From an uncultured Paracoccaceae bacterium (lineage in GTDB: Bacteria; Pseudomonadota; Alphaproteobacteria; Rhodobacterales; Rhodobacteraceae), in NCBI GenBank assembly GCA_947492825.1, contig CANLNT010000001.1, positions 1,736,001-1,800,000 of the forward strand: 64,000 nt of DNA. Direction: 5' to 3'. Every line of letters starts with the position of its first letter. The first letter of the stretch is position 1. Below are positions 34,977 through 44,601 of this stretch, piece after piece. The notes below the pieces were generated by a model. It saw nothing but the letters and a program-made list of their open reading frames with translations, was not told the DNA's origin and did not search any database. Position numbers and translations under genes: made by a program.

Positions 34977-36694
34977 TGAAACTCAAAACAGCAATGCTTG
35001 GCGCTGCCGCGTCGCTTGCCCTTGCGCCGATGGCCTATGCCGACGGTCACGAAGGTGAGCGGGGCCGCGACGGCGAGCTGAAGATCATCTATTGGCAAGC
35101 GCCATCAATCCTGAACCCCTACCTGTCTGGTGGCACAAAGGAAATTGAAGCTGCCAGCCTCGTGATCGAACCGCTGGGTCGTTATGACGAAACCGGCGCG
35201 CTGATCCCCTATCTGGCCGCAGAAATCCCGACCGTTGCCAATGGCGGCGTGTCCGAGGACCTGACCCAGATCACCTGGAAGCTGAAAGAGGGGCTGGTCT
35301 GGTCCGACGGCACACCTGTCACCTCGACCGACGTCAAGTTCACAGCTGACTATTGCATGGACCCCGAAGGCGGCTGCGCACAGGGCGCAAAGTTTGACGG
35401 TGTCACGGATGTGTCCATCGTGGACGATCTGACCGTCACGGTGACATTTGATAAGCCTACACCAAACCCCTACGGCCCCTTCATGGGTGGTCAGTCGCCG
35501 ATCATTCAGGCCGCTCAGTTCGCGGACTGCATGGGCGCCAAAGCACCTGAGTGTACCGACGCCAACTTTATGCCTATCGGCACCGGCCCATTCGTCGTCA
35601 CCGAATTCCGCACCAATGACGTGTGGACCGGTGTTGCGAACGAGAACTTCCGCGAAGAAGGCAAGCCTGCTTTCGCTTCGCTGACGTTCAAAGGCGGTGG
35701 TGACGCAACTGCTGCTGGCCGTTCGGTTCTGGAAACGGGCGAGTTTGACTATGCCTGGAACCTGCAGCTGGCACCTGATGTCATCTCTTCCATGGCAGCC
35801 GCAGGCGTCGGCACGCCGGTCTCTGCATTCGGCACATTGGTTGAGCGTCTGGAAATGAACCTGACCAACCCATCGCCTGATCTGCCCGAAGGCGTTCGGT
35901 CGACCGTGGCAGAGCCACATCCGTTCCTGAGCGATCAGGCCGTGCGCACAGCGCTGTCCATGGCGATTGACCGCGAATTGCTGGTCGAAGTGGGTTATGG
36001 TCAGGCCGGTCGTCCGACCTGTAATCTGGTTCCCGGACCTGCAATCTATGCATCCGACAACACCGGCTGCCTGACACAGGATATCGCCGGTGCGAACGCG
36101 ATGCTGGAAGAAGCCGGCTGGGTTGACAGCAATGGCGATGGCATCCGCGAAAAGGATGGTGTTGAACTGCGCATCCTGTACCAGACTTCGACCAACGCCG
36201 TCCGTCAGGACTTCCAAGCGCTGATCAAGGAATGGTGGAGCGAAATCGGTGTTGAAACCGAGTTGCGCAACATTGATGCATCCGTGTTCTTTGGTGGTGA
36301 TCCGGGTTCGCCTGACACCTTCCAGAAGTTCTATGCGGACGTGGAAATGTATGCCAACAACTTTGACGGCACGGATCCGCAAGCCTATCTGGCGGCTTAT
36401 CGCTGCGGCAATGAGCCAAAGCCAGACAGCCAGTGGCAGGGTGAGAACATCAACCGCTTCTGCGATCCCGCTTATGATGCGATGATCGACGAATTGGCGC
36501 AGACCGCTGACCTTGACAAGCGCGGCGAGATTGCCCGTGCGATGAACGACATGCTGACCAAAGACAGCATGACAATCGTTCCGCTTGTTGATCGCGGTCG
36601 TGTGTCGGCCCACGCCAACACCCTTGGTGGTGTGATCCTGAACACCTGGGATTCAGAGCTGTGGAACGTCGCTGACTGGTATCGCACCGAGTGA
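34976..36694 (+). CDS. Periplasmic peptide-type solute-binding protein
   Basis: A 572-residue family 5 substrate-binding protein, the ligand receptor for this ABC importer. The signal peptide is [22 protein letters not shown] (cleavage before DGHEG). The mature protein shows the family's LNPYLSGG, the KLKEGLVWSDGTPVTSTDVKFT block and GTGPFVVTEF. It has several cysteines (CMDPEGGC, CMGAKAPEC, CNLVPG, CLTQD), more than usual, probably paired in disulfides. The ligand could be a peptide, opine or N-acyl amino acid; the divergent deacylase/oxidase genes favour the last. Confidence 0.94.
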   Translation: MKLKTAMLGAAASLALAPMAYADGHEGERGRDGELKIIYWQAPSILNPYLSGGTKEIEAASLVIEPLGRYDETGALIPYLAAEIPTVANGGVSEDLTQITWKLKEGLVWSDGTPVTSTDVKFTADYCMDPEGGCAQGAKFDGVTDVSIVDDLTVTVTFDKPTPNPYGPFMGGQSPIIQAAQFADCMGAKAPECTDANFMPIGTGPFVVTEFRTNDVWTGVANENFREEGKPAFASLTFKGGGDATAAGRSVLETGEFDYAWNLQLAPDVISSMAAAGVGTPVSAFGTLVERLEMNLTNPSPDLPEGVRSTVAEPHPFLSDQAVRTALSMAIDRELLVEVGYGQAGRPTCNLVPGPAIYASDNTGCLTQDIAGANAMLEEAGWVDSNGDGIREKDGVELRILYQTSTNAVRQDFQALIKEWWSEIGVETELRNIDASVFFGGDPGSPDTFQKFYADVEMYANNFDGTDPQAYLAAYRCGNEPKPDSQWQGENINRFCDPAYDAMIDELAQTADLDKRGEIARAMNDMLTKDSMTIVPLVDRGRVSAHANTLGGVILNTWDSELWNVADWYRTE

Positions 36695-36701
36695 TCAAGG
36701 T

Positions 36702-36760
36702 GGTGCCGGGGTAAACCCCGGCCTACCCCAAACCATACGGGTGGGCAGTGATGCCCATCC
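36702..36760 (+). terminator. Two stem-loops after the binding-protein gene
   Basis: First: GCCGGGG-TAAA-CCCCGGC (36705-36722), extended by a bulged GGT/ACC. Second: a 9-bp stem with GTGA loop (36739-36760, core TGGGCA-GTGA-TGCCCA). No U-tract follows. Placed between the binding-protein and permease genes, they probably block 3' decay and allow partial read-through, giving more binding protein than permease. Confidence 0.6.
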
Positions 36761-36800
36761 GACCCCGCACCGACCAAACCACTGAACCAAGGCGCCGCTG

Positions 36801-37808
36801 ATGCTGACCTACACCATCCGTAGATTGCTTTTGTCGATCCCGACGCTTTTGTTCATTGCGTTTGTCATTTTCATGTTGCTGGAGCTCGCCCCCGGCGACC
36901 CAATGGCGCAGATGCCACTGACCATTCCGCCCGAGGTGAAGGAAAAGATGCGCCTTGCATTGGGATTGGGTGAGCCGTGGTGGGTGCGCTTTCCGCTGTG
37001 GCTCAAGCAGTTCTTTATAGTAGAGCCACAATATTGGATCGACGGGGCATTTGGCACCAATTTCGCCGATGGCGCGCAGCGGATCATCAGCTTTCAGTCC
37101 CGCAGCCCGGTCTTTGACACGATCGCAGAGCGGATGCCCCAGACCCTTTGGGTGGTCGGCATGTCCTATGTCGTCGGCGTGCTGATCGCCCTGCCCATCG
37201 GGATCATCAGTGCCTATCGGCAGTATTCGGTCTTTGACAATGTCGGCACGTTCGTTTCAATGATCGGCTTTTCGGTGCCGCCGTTCTTTTCCGGTGTTGT
37301 CCTGATCGTCATCTTTTCGGTGCAACTGGGCTGGCTGCCGTCGATTTATGACACGACCCATGTGGTCAATTCATGGGCGACCTTCAAAGTGCAGCTGCAA
37401 CAGATGGTGATGCCGGTGATGGTGCTGGCCCTGCAGACCACGGCACAGGTCAGCCGCTATATGCGCGCCTCGATGCTGGACAATCTGGGGCAGGACTATG
37501 TGCGCACCGCCCGCGCGAAAGGCATGACGGAGAGCGTCGTGGTCCTAAAGCACGTGCTGCGGAATTCGATGATCCCGGTGATTACCGTGATCGCGCTGGG
37601 GATCCCCAGCATCTTTGGCGGTGCGATTATCACCGAGCAGATTTTCAAGGTGAACGGTCTGGGCCAGCTTCTGATTATCGCACTGCAGGGCTCTGATATC
37701 CCGATGGTGATGACGATCACCTTCCTGCTGGCGGTGCTGATCGTGATGATGAACCTGATTGCCGATATCCTTTACGGCATTCTGGACCCGAGGATCCGCT
37801 ATGACTGA
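36801..37808 (+). CDS. Peptide-type ABC transporter permease (DppB-like)
   Basis: 335-residue inner-membrane permease with a first transmembrane segment at residues 9-30 (RRLLLSIPTLLFIAFVIFML), a periplasmic insert and five further segments. The cytoplasmic coupling helix is recognisable in YVRTARAKGMTESVVVLKHV LRN. Compared with DppB, the loop carrying EPQYWIDGAFGTNF is an insertion seen in one subgroup of these importers. It overlaps the next permease gene by 8 bases. Confidence 0.94.
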   Translation: MLTYTIRRLLLSIPTLLFIAFVIFMLLELAPGDPMAQMPLTIPPEVKEKMRLALGLGEPWWVRFPLWLKQFFIVEPQYWIDGAFGTNFADGAQRIISFQSRSPVFDTIAERMPQTLWVVGMSYVVGVLIALPIGIISAYRQYSVFDNVGTFVSMIGFSVPPFFSGVVLIVIFSVQLGWLPSIYDTTHVVNSWATFKVQLQQMVMPVMVLALQTTAQVSRYMRASMLDNLGQDYVRTARAKGMTESVVVLKHVLRNSMIPVITVIALGIPSIFGGAIITEQIFKVNGLGQLLIIALQGSDIPMVMTITFLLAVLIVMMNLIADILYGILDPRIRYD

Positions 37809-38757
37809 TCAAGCCGTCGAAACCGCAGTGGAAGAGCTGACAAAGCCGCGCAATCAATGGCTGGATGTCTGGGACCAGTTCAAGACGCACAAGGGTGCTG
37901 TCATGGGGCTGGGGTTCCTGATTTTCATTACCCTCTTTTGCGCCTTTGGTCCGATGGTTTGGGATGTAGACCCCGGCAAGTTGGACATTCGCAACAAGGA
38001 CGTGCGGCCGATTTACATGGCGATTTTCGATAGCGACGCCAAGACAAGCTGGGCCCGACCAATGGGCACCGATCATCTGGGCCGCGACATCATGGCCAAT
38101 ACCATGCAGGGCGGGCGGATTTCGCTGGCCGTGGGCTGGACCGCGATGATCCTGGCGGTGTTGATTGGCACGTTTATCGGTGTGCTTGCAGGGTATTTCC
38201 GGCGTTTGGACGGCCTGCTGATGCGGTTTACCGATCTGGTGCTGTCGTTGCCGATCCTGCCGCTTCTGCTCGTGATGATGCTGCTGTTCCGCGATCCCTT
38301 GCGGGCAGCCTTTGGACCGGAACAGGGCATCTTCATACTGATCGTGACGGGTATCGGCATCACAAGCTGGATGCAGACTGCACGGATCGTGCGGGGCGAT
38401 GTAATGGCGATCAAGGAACGCGAGTTCGTTCTGGCCGCCCGGTCCATCGGCACCCCTGCCCGGCGCATGATCACTCGGCACCTTTTGCCCAATGTCATGT
38501 CGCCGATCATGGTCAGCGCCACGCTTGGGCTGGCGACGGCGATCATCACCGAAAGTGCGCTGTCCTTTCTGGGGCTTGGCTTTCCATCGGATTTCCCCAC
38601 CTGGGGGAAAATTCTGTTTGATAGCGTCGACCGGATGACCGCATTTCCAGAGCGTGTGGTCTGGCCCGGTCTTGCGATTTCACTGACCGTATTGTCGGTC
38701 AATTACATCGGGGACGGTTTGCGCGACGCGCTTGATCCCCGGATCAGAGGGCAATAG
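37801..38757 (+). CDS. Peptide-type ABC transporter permease (DppC-like)
   Basis: 318-residue second permease. After a cytoplasmic N-terminus (about 30 residues) comes the first membrane segment, a periplasmic loop, then GTDHLGRDIMANTMQGGRIS, the conserved start of the permease domain, and the coupling motif FVLAARSIGTPARRMITRHL. The start at 37801 overlaps dppB-like by 8 bases and removes 14 unlikely residues of a longer frame. Last transporter gene; the sheath gene begins 28 bases later. Confidence 0.94.
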   Translation: MTDQAVETAVEELTKPRNQWLDVWDQFKTHKGAVMGLGFLIFITLFCAFGPMVWDVDPGKLDIRNKDVRPIYMAIFDSDAKTSWARPMGTDHLGRDIMANTMQGGRISLAVGWTAMILAVLIGTFIGVLAGYFRRLDGLLMRFTDLVLSLPILPLLLVMMLLFRDPLRAAFGPEQGIFILIVTGIGITSWMQTARIVRGDVMAIKEREFVLAARSIGTPARRMITRHLLPNVMSPIMVSATLGLATAIITESALSFLGLGFPSDFPTWGKILFDSVDRMTAFPERVVWPGLAISLTVLSVNYIGDGLRDALDPRIRGQ

Positions 38758-38785
38758 ATCCGCCCTCGCAAACCAAAGGTGCAGG

Positions 38786-40222
38786 ATGCCGGAACAACCG
38801 CTTGCCCCGGGTGTCTATATCGAAGAGGTGCCCTCTGGCGCGCGCACGATCGGCGCTGTGCGCACGGATGTCACTGGTCTGATCGGTCATACGGAAACGG
38901 GGCCACACCTTGCGCCCACTCTGATCACGTCGCTGGCAGACTACGAGGCCACCTTTGGCGGTCCCGCCACGTTGGCCGTAGATCTGGACGACGGCGGTGG
39001 AGCACTGACCGCGCGGCTACGCAAAGACAGCCGGTTCTATCTTTATCACGCGGTGGCGCAATTTTTCACAAACGGCGGCAGTGTCTGTGTGATTGTTTCT
39101 GTTGGTGACTATGGCACGCCATTCGCCCCTGTTCGCAAACGCCGCAAGGTGTTGCGCAGCGGACTGAAGAGGCTGAACGAGCGGTCTGACATCCGAATCG
39201 TCAACATCCCCGATGCGGTGCTGTTGTCGCGCAAGAACTACGCGCGGTTGCTGAAAAGCACGCTCAACCATTGTGAAACGCACGGCGACCGCTTTGCCCT
39301 CATTGATGTGCACAAGGGCCACAAGGCGCGCGATCGCGACCCCGATCACGACGTAATCACAGGGAGGCTGACCGGCTTTCACACCATGGTTGATGGCCAC
39401 GACCCCAGCTTTGGTGCGGCCTATTACCCATGGCTTGCGCCCGCAGGCACAGATCCCGGTTTTGTCCTGGACACCGCCGGGGTTGCCGCACTACAGCGCG
39501 TGGTCGAAGCCGCCGGGCCCCGCCCTGATGCCACTGAAATGCTATCGCGGGCCAGCACGCAAGACCCGGCCGAACTGCTTGCGATTTTGAACGGTTTAGC
39601 GGTCGAATGTGCCGAGGTTGCGGCAGCGCTGTCGCAGATCAAGGCACAGCTGCGTTATGCGCCCCCCGGCGGCGCGGTGGCCGGGGCTATGGCTCAGACC
39701 GATAGCACACGCGGCGTGTGGAAGGCCCCTGCCGGGGTCGCGCTGCGCGGTGTGACGGGGTTTGCCACCGACCTGACGGAAATGGACCATGCCGCGTTGA
39801 CTGGCGGCGGCGCTGGCCCTTCGGTGAACAGCCTGCGCATGATCAGCGACATCGGTCCGGCAATCTGGGGCGCGCGTACGTTGGGTGGCGACATTGACTA
39901 CCGCTATGTGCCCGTGCGGCGATTTGCGCTGCTGTTACGGTCCTCATTGCACAATGGGCTGCAGTGGGCAGTCTTTGAGCCCAATGACGCCAACACCTGG
40001 ATATCCATCCGTCGCGATATCGATGCCTTTCTGAACAGCTTGTGGCGCGAAGGGGCATTTCAGGGCAGCAAAGCGTCAGATGCGTTTTTCGTCAGGGTTG
40101 GTCTTGGCGAGACCATGACTCAAGCCGATCTGGATAACGGGCGGCTGATTTGCCACGTCGGCTTTGCACCTCTGCGCCCGGCAGAGTTTGTCGTTCTAAC
40201 CCTCAACCTGTCTGTGGCTTAG
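38786..40222 (+). CDS. Orphan contractile tail-sheath protein
   Basis: 478 residues with hallmarks of phage and extracellular-injection-system sheath proteins. The N-terminus (LAPGVYIEEVPSGARTIGAV) is the strand that links neighbouring sheath subunits. A long variable middle follows. The C-terminus carries the conserved core: YRYVPVRRFALLLRSSLHNG, then QWAVFEPNDANTWISIRRDI, FLNSLWREGAFQGS and FAPLRPAEFVVLTLNL. In contractile systems this protein wraps the inner tube and shortens on firing. No tube, baseplate, spike or ATPase gene is near. A good ribosome site (AAAGG, then AGG) lies before the ATG, 28 bases after the transporter, so it may be read from that operon. Confidence 0.9.
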   Translation: MPEQPLAPGVYIEEVPSGARTIGAVRTDVTGLIGHTETGPHLAPTLITSLADYEATFGGPATLAVDLDDGGGALTARLRKDSRFYLYHAVAQFFTNGGSVCVIVSVGDYGTPFAPVRKRRKVLRSGLKRLNERSDIRIVNIPDAVLLSRKNYARLLKSTLNHCETHGDRFALIDVHKGHKARDRDPDHDVITGRLTGFHTMVDGHDPSFGAAYYPWLAPAGTDPGFVLDTAGVAALQRVVEAAGPRPDATEMLSRASTQDPAELLAILNGLAVECAEVAAALSQIKAQLRYAPPGGAVAGAMAQTDSTRGVWKAPAGVALRGVTGFATDLTEMDHAALTGGGAGPSVNSLRMISDIGPAIWGARTLGGDIDYRYVPVRRFALLLRSSLHNGLQWAVFEPNDANTWISIRRDIDAFLNSLWREGAFQGSKASDAFFVRVGLGETMTQADLDNGRLICHVGFAPLRPAEFVVLTLNLSVA

Positions 40223-40245
40223 AACCGGAAATCGGCCCACCTGCC

Positions 40246-41526
40246 CTAGTCCAGATGCTTGCGGATGCGTTGGACCATAAACCAGACCAGCAACAGCACA
40301 ATTGGTGTCACGCCCGCGGCCATCAGCGTCTTTGAAATACCAAAGGCTTTCTCGACCGGTCCGGTCATGTAAAGCACCAGACTGACGGCGTAATAGCTGA
40401 TCGCCACAACCGACAGCCCCTCGACCGTGCGTTGCAGGCGCAACTGCAGATCGGCCCGCTTGTCCATGCTTTCCAGCAGGTTCTGGTTCTGGGCCGAACG
40501 TTCCACATCAACCCGCGTCCGCAGCAAATTGCCCGCCCGCAACGCCCGGTCGGACATGGTGCGCAGCCGCGCCTCTGTCGCCTCGACCGTTCGCATCGCA
40601 GGATCAAAGCGCCGCATCATGAACTCCGCAAAGGTCTGGCGGCCCCGAAACCGTTCCTCGCGCAGCACGGAAATGCGTTGGTGCACGATCTGTTCATAGG
40701 CCTTGGTAGCCCCGAACCGGAAACTGGCCTGGGCTGCGATGTTTTCCAGATTGGCCGACACTTCCAACAGTTCTTGCAGCACCTCGGCGGGGTCGCTGGG
40801 CGCGCCACTCATCCGGCTGAGCAATCCCGTGAGGCGCTTGTCCATCTCGCCCATCTGCGGCGACAGCTTTCGCGCGCGGCTGAGGCCCAGCATCGACATC
40901 GCCTTGTAGGTTTCGATTTCGCACAGCCGTTGCAAGACGCGGCCAACCCGGCGGCTGCCGGTCTGGGGCCGCGCAAAAACCGCAAACCGCATGTGCCCGC
41001 CTTCATCAATGCGAAAATCGGCCGCCACGATCAGTTCATCATCCAGCACCCGGCTAATCGCAAGGCTTTCGGGCACGAACCAATCCTTGACCTTGTCAGT
41101 GATCCCTTCATCGCCTTCGGCCACTTCGACCCGGATCAGCGCAGAGGTGACGCGCGTTCCCGGCGCTTCGTCAAGCCAGTCTTGTGGGAAGACACCAAAG
41201 GTGCCCGCATCAAACGGGCGCTCGGCCAACCCCTCGCCAAAGACAGTGTAGGTGACAAACTCTGTATGGCTTTCCCACTTCATCGTGTGCTTGCCGATCT
41301 GGCCAGAGTAATGCGTGGCACCGGGTTGCGGGTGCTGCGCGCCGAAACGGTCCAGCAAGGCAATCAGATGCGCACGGTCGGCATCGCGGTCACGGCCTGC
41401 GGCGTTTTCCGCAGGCTTGATCGCCAGATAGGCGGCACGGCTGGGCGCTTGCACATTTGGGAAGGGCCGCGCGTGCAATTCATTGGCCATCGCATAGCGA
41501 AGTGGGTGGTCGGCAATCGGTGGCAT
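40246..41526 (-). CDS. DUF3422 family membrane protein
   Basis: 426 residues matching the DUF3422 family. The conserved start is LRYAMANELHARPFP. A long helical region rich in Arg and Glu follows (about 240-360), and two C-terminal membrane segments lie near VVAISYYAVSLVLYM and GVTPIVLLLVWFMV. This arrangement suggests an inner-membrane anchor with a large cytoplasmic coiled domain, similar in outline to some metal-ion transport regulators. Function unknown. Convergent with the sheath gene, 23 bases apart. Confidence 0.85.
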   Translation of the reverse strand: MPPIADHPLRYAMANELHARPFPNVQAPSRAAYLAIKPAENAAGRDRDADRAHLIALLDRFGAQHPQPGATHYSGQIGKHTMKWESHTEFVTYTVFGEGLAERPFDAGTFGVFPQDWLDEAPGTRVTSALIRVEVAEGDEGITDKVKDWFVPESLAISRVLDDELIVAADFRIDEGGHMRFAVFARPQTGSRRVGRVLQRLCEIETYKAMSMLGLSRARKLSPQMGEMDKRLTGLLSRMSGAPSDPAEVLQELLEVSANLENIAAQASFRFGATKAYEQIVHQRISVLREERFRGRQTFAEFMMRRFDPAMRTVEATEARLRTMSDRALRAGNLLRTRVDVERSAQNQNLLESMDKRADLQLRLQRTVEGLSVVAISYYAVSLVLYMTGPVEKAFGISKTLMAAGVTPIVLLLVWFMVQRIRKHLD

Positions 41527-41705
41527 GTCTGGCCCCTTGATGACGTGTTGGGGGTGAACCTAACGTCAAAAGTCCGCCAAGCAAGAAAAAATTGTTCATT
41601 TATAAATAGTTAGCCGCGTACAATGGTATACCGTGGGCGAAATCAACTCGAATGGCTGCGCTTTCGACGTGGACCTTGGTCCGCAGATCGGGCTAGGCAC
41701 GGGCC

Positions 41706-42254
41706 ATGACCCGCGTGATCTTGTTCAACAAACCCTTTGGTGTGCTGTCGCAATTCACCGACGCGCGCAGCCCGTCGCCGCGGCCCACGCTGTCGCAATA
41801 CGTTGATGTGCCAGCGGTTTATCCCGCGGGCCGGTTGGATCGGGACAGTGAGGGGCTGCTGGTGTTGACCGACAATGGCCGATTGCAGGCACAGATCGCG
41901 GACCCAAGGTTCAAGGCCGACAAGACCTATCTCGTGCAGGTCGAAGGCGCGCCAACGGACGTCGATCTGCAACCCCTGAGGGACGGTGTGACGTTAAAGG
42001 ATGGGCCGACCCGACCCGCACAGGTGCAGCTGATTGATCCCCCTGCCCTGTGGGACCGCGACCCGCCAGTGCGGTTTCGCAAATCGGTGCCGGATCGCTG
42101 GCTGCGCGTTACCCTGCGCGAGGGGCGCAACCGGCAGGTGCGACGGATGACGGCGCATGTGGGGTTTCCCACGCTGCGACTGGTGCGGTGGTCAGTGGGT
42201 GATTGGTCGCTTGAGGGGATCACCCCAGGCAGATGGGCAGAGGTCCAACCCTAG
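41706..42254 (+). CDS. rluE: 23S rRNA pseudouridine synthase, RluE/RsuA family
   Basis: 182-residue enzyme that isomerises uridine in rRNA. The catalytic Asp lies in [17 protein letters not shown], and the family's KTYLVQVEG and [21 protein letters not shown] segments follow. It has no N-terminal S4 domain, as in RluE (target U2457 of 23S in E. coli). The exact target is assigned from similarity. Its TAG stop overlaps the convergent lipoprotein stop in a shared CTAG. Confidence 0.9.
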   Translation: MTRVILFNKPFGVLSQFTDARSPSPRPTLSQYVDVPAVYPAGRLDRDSEGLLVLTDNGRLQAQIADPRFKADKTYLVQVEGAPTDVDLQPLRDGVTLKDGPTRPAQVQLIDPPALWDRDPPVRFRKSVPDRWLRVTLREGRNRQVRRMTAHVGFPTLRLVRWSVGDWSLEGITPGRWAEVQP

Positions 42255-42904
42255 TCGATTACCGCCACAATCTCGAGGGTGACCGGCGCGTCGTCGCCAT
42301 CGCTGTCGAGCGAGAACCCGTTTTCATCCAATGCTGTCAGCCCCTTCATTGGGCGACCCGGACGGCTGGGGTCGGTGCCCAGAAAGCGCCCAAGCATCAC
42401 GCCCGAAATGCTATAGCGGTCGTCGGGGGTTGTCAGAATACCACGATACTCCGCGAGGAACTGATTGGGGTCGATCGGATCGTCGGGATCAGGGCCAATC
42501 GAACTGCCGATGCTGCCGATCCGGATCACGCCATCCACGTCAAAAACGCTGGCATTGCTGCGATTTGTGCCCTGCGCGCCGATCATGTTGTCAATTGTGC
42601 CTGTGACGCGCCCATTGCCTGCAAACTGCGCGGTGAGGCGCGCGTCACCGATGATAGCGACGTCGTCGGCATCGGTTGCCGCTACCGGATCGATGATCAG
42701 TCCGGCCACGCCCGAAAAGCTGGCGCTGCCGGTTGTCGGCATGGCAGCGAAGGTGGTGCCAAAGCGCGGCAGATCTCGGCCTAAACGCTCCCCCTCGGCT
42801 TGGCGGTCCAGAAAACTGTCCACTGTTTGCACCGTGACCGGTGTGCCCGTGCCACCGCAGGCGCACATCACTGTCAAAGCAATCGCTGAAATCATCAGTT
42901 TCAT
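42251..42904 (-). CDS. Lipoprotein with predicted beta-rich domain
   Basis: 217 residues. The signal peptide ends in the lipobox MCAC, giving Cys16. The mature protein alternates polar and apolar residues ([54 protein letters not shown]), as in beta-barrels of the transferrin-binding-protein-like or Slam-dependent lipoproteins. That link is weak and is only a suggestion. The ATG at 42904 is preferred to a TTG two codons earlier. It ends in the shared CTAG with rluE. Confidence 0.72.
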   Translation of the reverse strand: MKLMISAIALTVMCACGGTGTPVTVQTVDSFLDRQAEGERLGRDLPRFGTTFAAMPTTGSASFSGVAGLIIDPVAATDADDVAIIGDARLTAQFAGNGRVTGTIDNMIGAQGTNRSNASVFDVDGVIRIGSIGSSIGPDPDDPIDPNQFLAEYRGILTTPDDRYSISGVMLGRFLGTDPSRPGRPMKGLTALDENGFSLDSDGDDAPVTLEIVAVID

Positions 42905-43029
42905 CGTCAAGCCTTTACATCATTCAACAACTTTAGGGACGATGTAGAGGGTCGTCCGGCGTTGCAAGGAAACAAAGCGTTTCGGATGCCCCAAAGCATT
43001 GATCTATATTTGTTTTCCGCCAAAGACGC

Positions 43030-43060
43030 GAAACGCCCGGTCGGATTGACCGGGCGTTTC
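43030..43060. terminator. Terminator after pntB
   Basis: Perfect 13-bp stem GAAACGCCCGGTC / GACCGGGCGTTTC with loop GGATT. On the minus strand it is followed by GCGTCTTT, on the plus strand by TGATTTT. It lies 38 bases past the pntB stop and separates pntB from the lipoprotein gene. Confidence 0.8.
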
Positions 43061-43098
43061 TGATTTTGCGCGTGATGGGCAACAAACCCGTTTGCGGA

Positions 43099-44589
43099 TC
43101 AGTCGATCTTGGGCAGCAGGCTGTCCAATGACGCCTTCGCATCGCCGTAGAACATCCGTGTGTTGTCCTTGAAGAACAGCGGGTTTTCGATGCCGGAATA
43201 GCCGGTGCCCTGCCCGCGCTTGGACACGAACACTTGCTTGGCCTTCCAGCATTCCAGCACTGGCATGCCAGCGATTGGGCTGTTGGGATCGTCCTGTGCC
43301 GCAGGGTTCACGATGTCATTGGACCCGATCACAATGGCGACGTCCGTGTCGGGGAAGTCGTCGTTGATCTCGTCCATCTCCATCACGATGTCATAGGGCA
43401 CTTTGGCCTCTGCCAGCAGCACGTTCATGTGGCCCGGCAAGCGGCCCGCAACCGGGTGGATCGCAAAGCGCACGGTCTTGCCCTGTGCCCGCAGCTTGCG
43501 GACCAGCTCGGCCACAGCTGTCTGCGCCTGTGCAACCGCCATGCCGTAGCCGGGGATGATGATGACGCTGTCGGCTTCGTTCAGCGCGGTGGCCACGCCG
43601 TCGGCGTCAATTGCCACTTGCTCGCCCTCCACGGCCATCTGCTCTCCTGCGGGGCCACCAAAGCCGCCCAGGATCACAGACACAAAGGACCGGTTCATCG
43701 CCTTACACATGATGTAGGATAGGATCGCACCGGACGAGCCGACCAGCGCGCCCACAACAATCAACAGGTCATTGCCGAGGCTAAAGCCGATGGCCGCAGC
43801 CGCCCAGCCAGAGTAGCTGTTCAGCATCGACACCACGACAGGCATATCCGCGCCGCCGATCCCCATGATCAGGTGGTAGCCGATGAACAGTGCGGCAAGT
43901 GTCAGCAGCAAAAGCGGCAGGAAACCGCCAGAGCCCAGATACCAGATCAGACAGACAACCGAGACTGTCGCCGCCGCGATGTTCAGCAGATGCCCACCGG
44001 GCAGTTTTTCCGCAGAAGAGCTGACGCGGCCCGCGAGTTTGCCGTAAGCGATGACAGAGCCGGTAAAGGTCACGGCACCGATCCAGATGCCCAACACCAG
44101 TTCGACACGCAGGATGTTAATTTCGACCCCGGTTTTCTTTGCGACAATCGCCGCAAAGCCCCGGAATTCGTTTGCCGTTTCTTTGGCGGCCCCGGTCAGA
44201 GTGCCATAGTCCAACTGCGGGAATGGCAGGTCAGCGGCCGCAAAAGCCGCAGCCACACGCCCGATCTCAATATGCGCGTTCAGGCCCACAAAGACCGCTG
44301 CAAGGCCTACAAGGCTGTGCATGGCAGCAACCAGTTCGGGCATTTGGGTCATTTGTACGCGCTGTGACAGCTGCATCCCGATAAAACCACCACCGGCGAT
44401 CAGGATCAGCGACATCAGCCAGAGGCCAGCCCCCGGCCCCAGCAGCGTGGCGACCACGGCCAATGCCATGCCCACGATGCCATACCAGACCGCGCGCTTG
44501 GCGCTTTCCTGACCAGACAACCCGCCAAGCGAGAAGATGAAAAGCACGGCCGCGACGACATAGGCCGCTGTTGTAAAACCGAAATCCAT
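43099..44589 (-). CDS. pntB: NAD(P) transhydrogenase beta subunit
   Basis: Membrane and NADP-binding subunit of the proton-translocating transhydrogenase. 496 residues, slightly longer than the E. coli protein: an N-terminal half of about nine membrane segments and a C-terminal NADP domain from about residue 320. The NADP site shows [16 protein letters not shown], the [22 protein letters not shown] region and [13 protein letters not shown], with [10 protein letters not shown] near the end. It makes NADPH from NADH using the proton gradient. pntA lies 12 bases upstream. Confidence 0.97.
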   Translation of the reverse strand: MDFGFTTAAYVVAAVLFIFSLGGLSGQESAKRAVWYGIVGMALAVVATLLGPGAGLWLMSLILIAGGGFIGMQLSQRVQMTQMPELVAAMHSLVGLAAVFVGLNAHIEIGRVAAAFAAADLPFPQLDYGTLTGAAKETANEFRGFAAIVAKKTGVEINILRVELVLGIWIGAVTFTGSVIAYGKLAGRVSSSAEKLPGGHLLNIAAATVSVVCLIWYLGSGGFLPLLLLTLAALFIGYHLIMGIGGADMPVVVSMLNSYSGWAAAAIGFSLGNDLLIVVGALVGSSGAILSYIMCKAMNRSFVSVILGGFGGPAGEQMAVEGEQVAIDADGVATALNEADSVIIIPGYGMAVAQAQTAVAELVRKLRAQGKTVRFAIHPVAGRLPGHMNVLLAEAKVPYDIVMEMDEINDDFPDTDVAIVIGSNDIVNPAAQDDPNSPIAGMPVLECWKAKQVFVSKRGQGTGYSGIENPLFFKDNTRMFYGDAKASLDSLLPKID

Positions 44590-44601
44590 TGTACTTCCCC
44601 C

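Noticed and set aside
38786-40222. Prophage or gene transfer agent remnant
   Set aside because: No other phage gene nearby, and Rhodobacterales gene transfer agents have non-contractile tails without a sheath.
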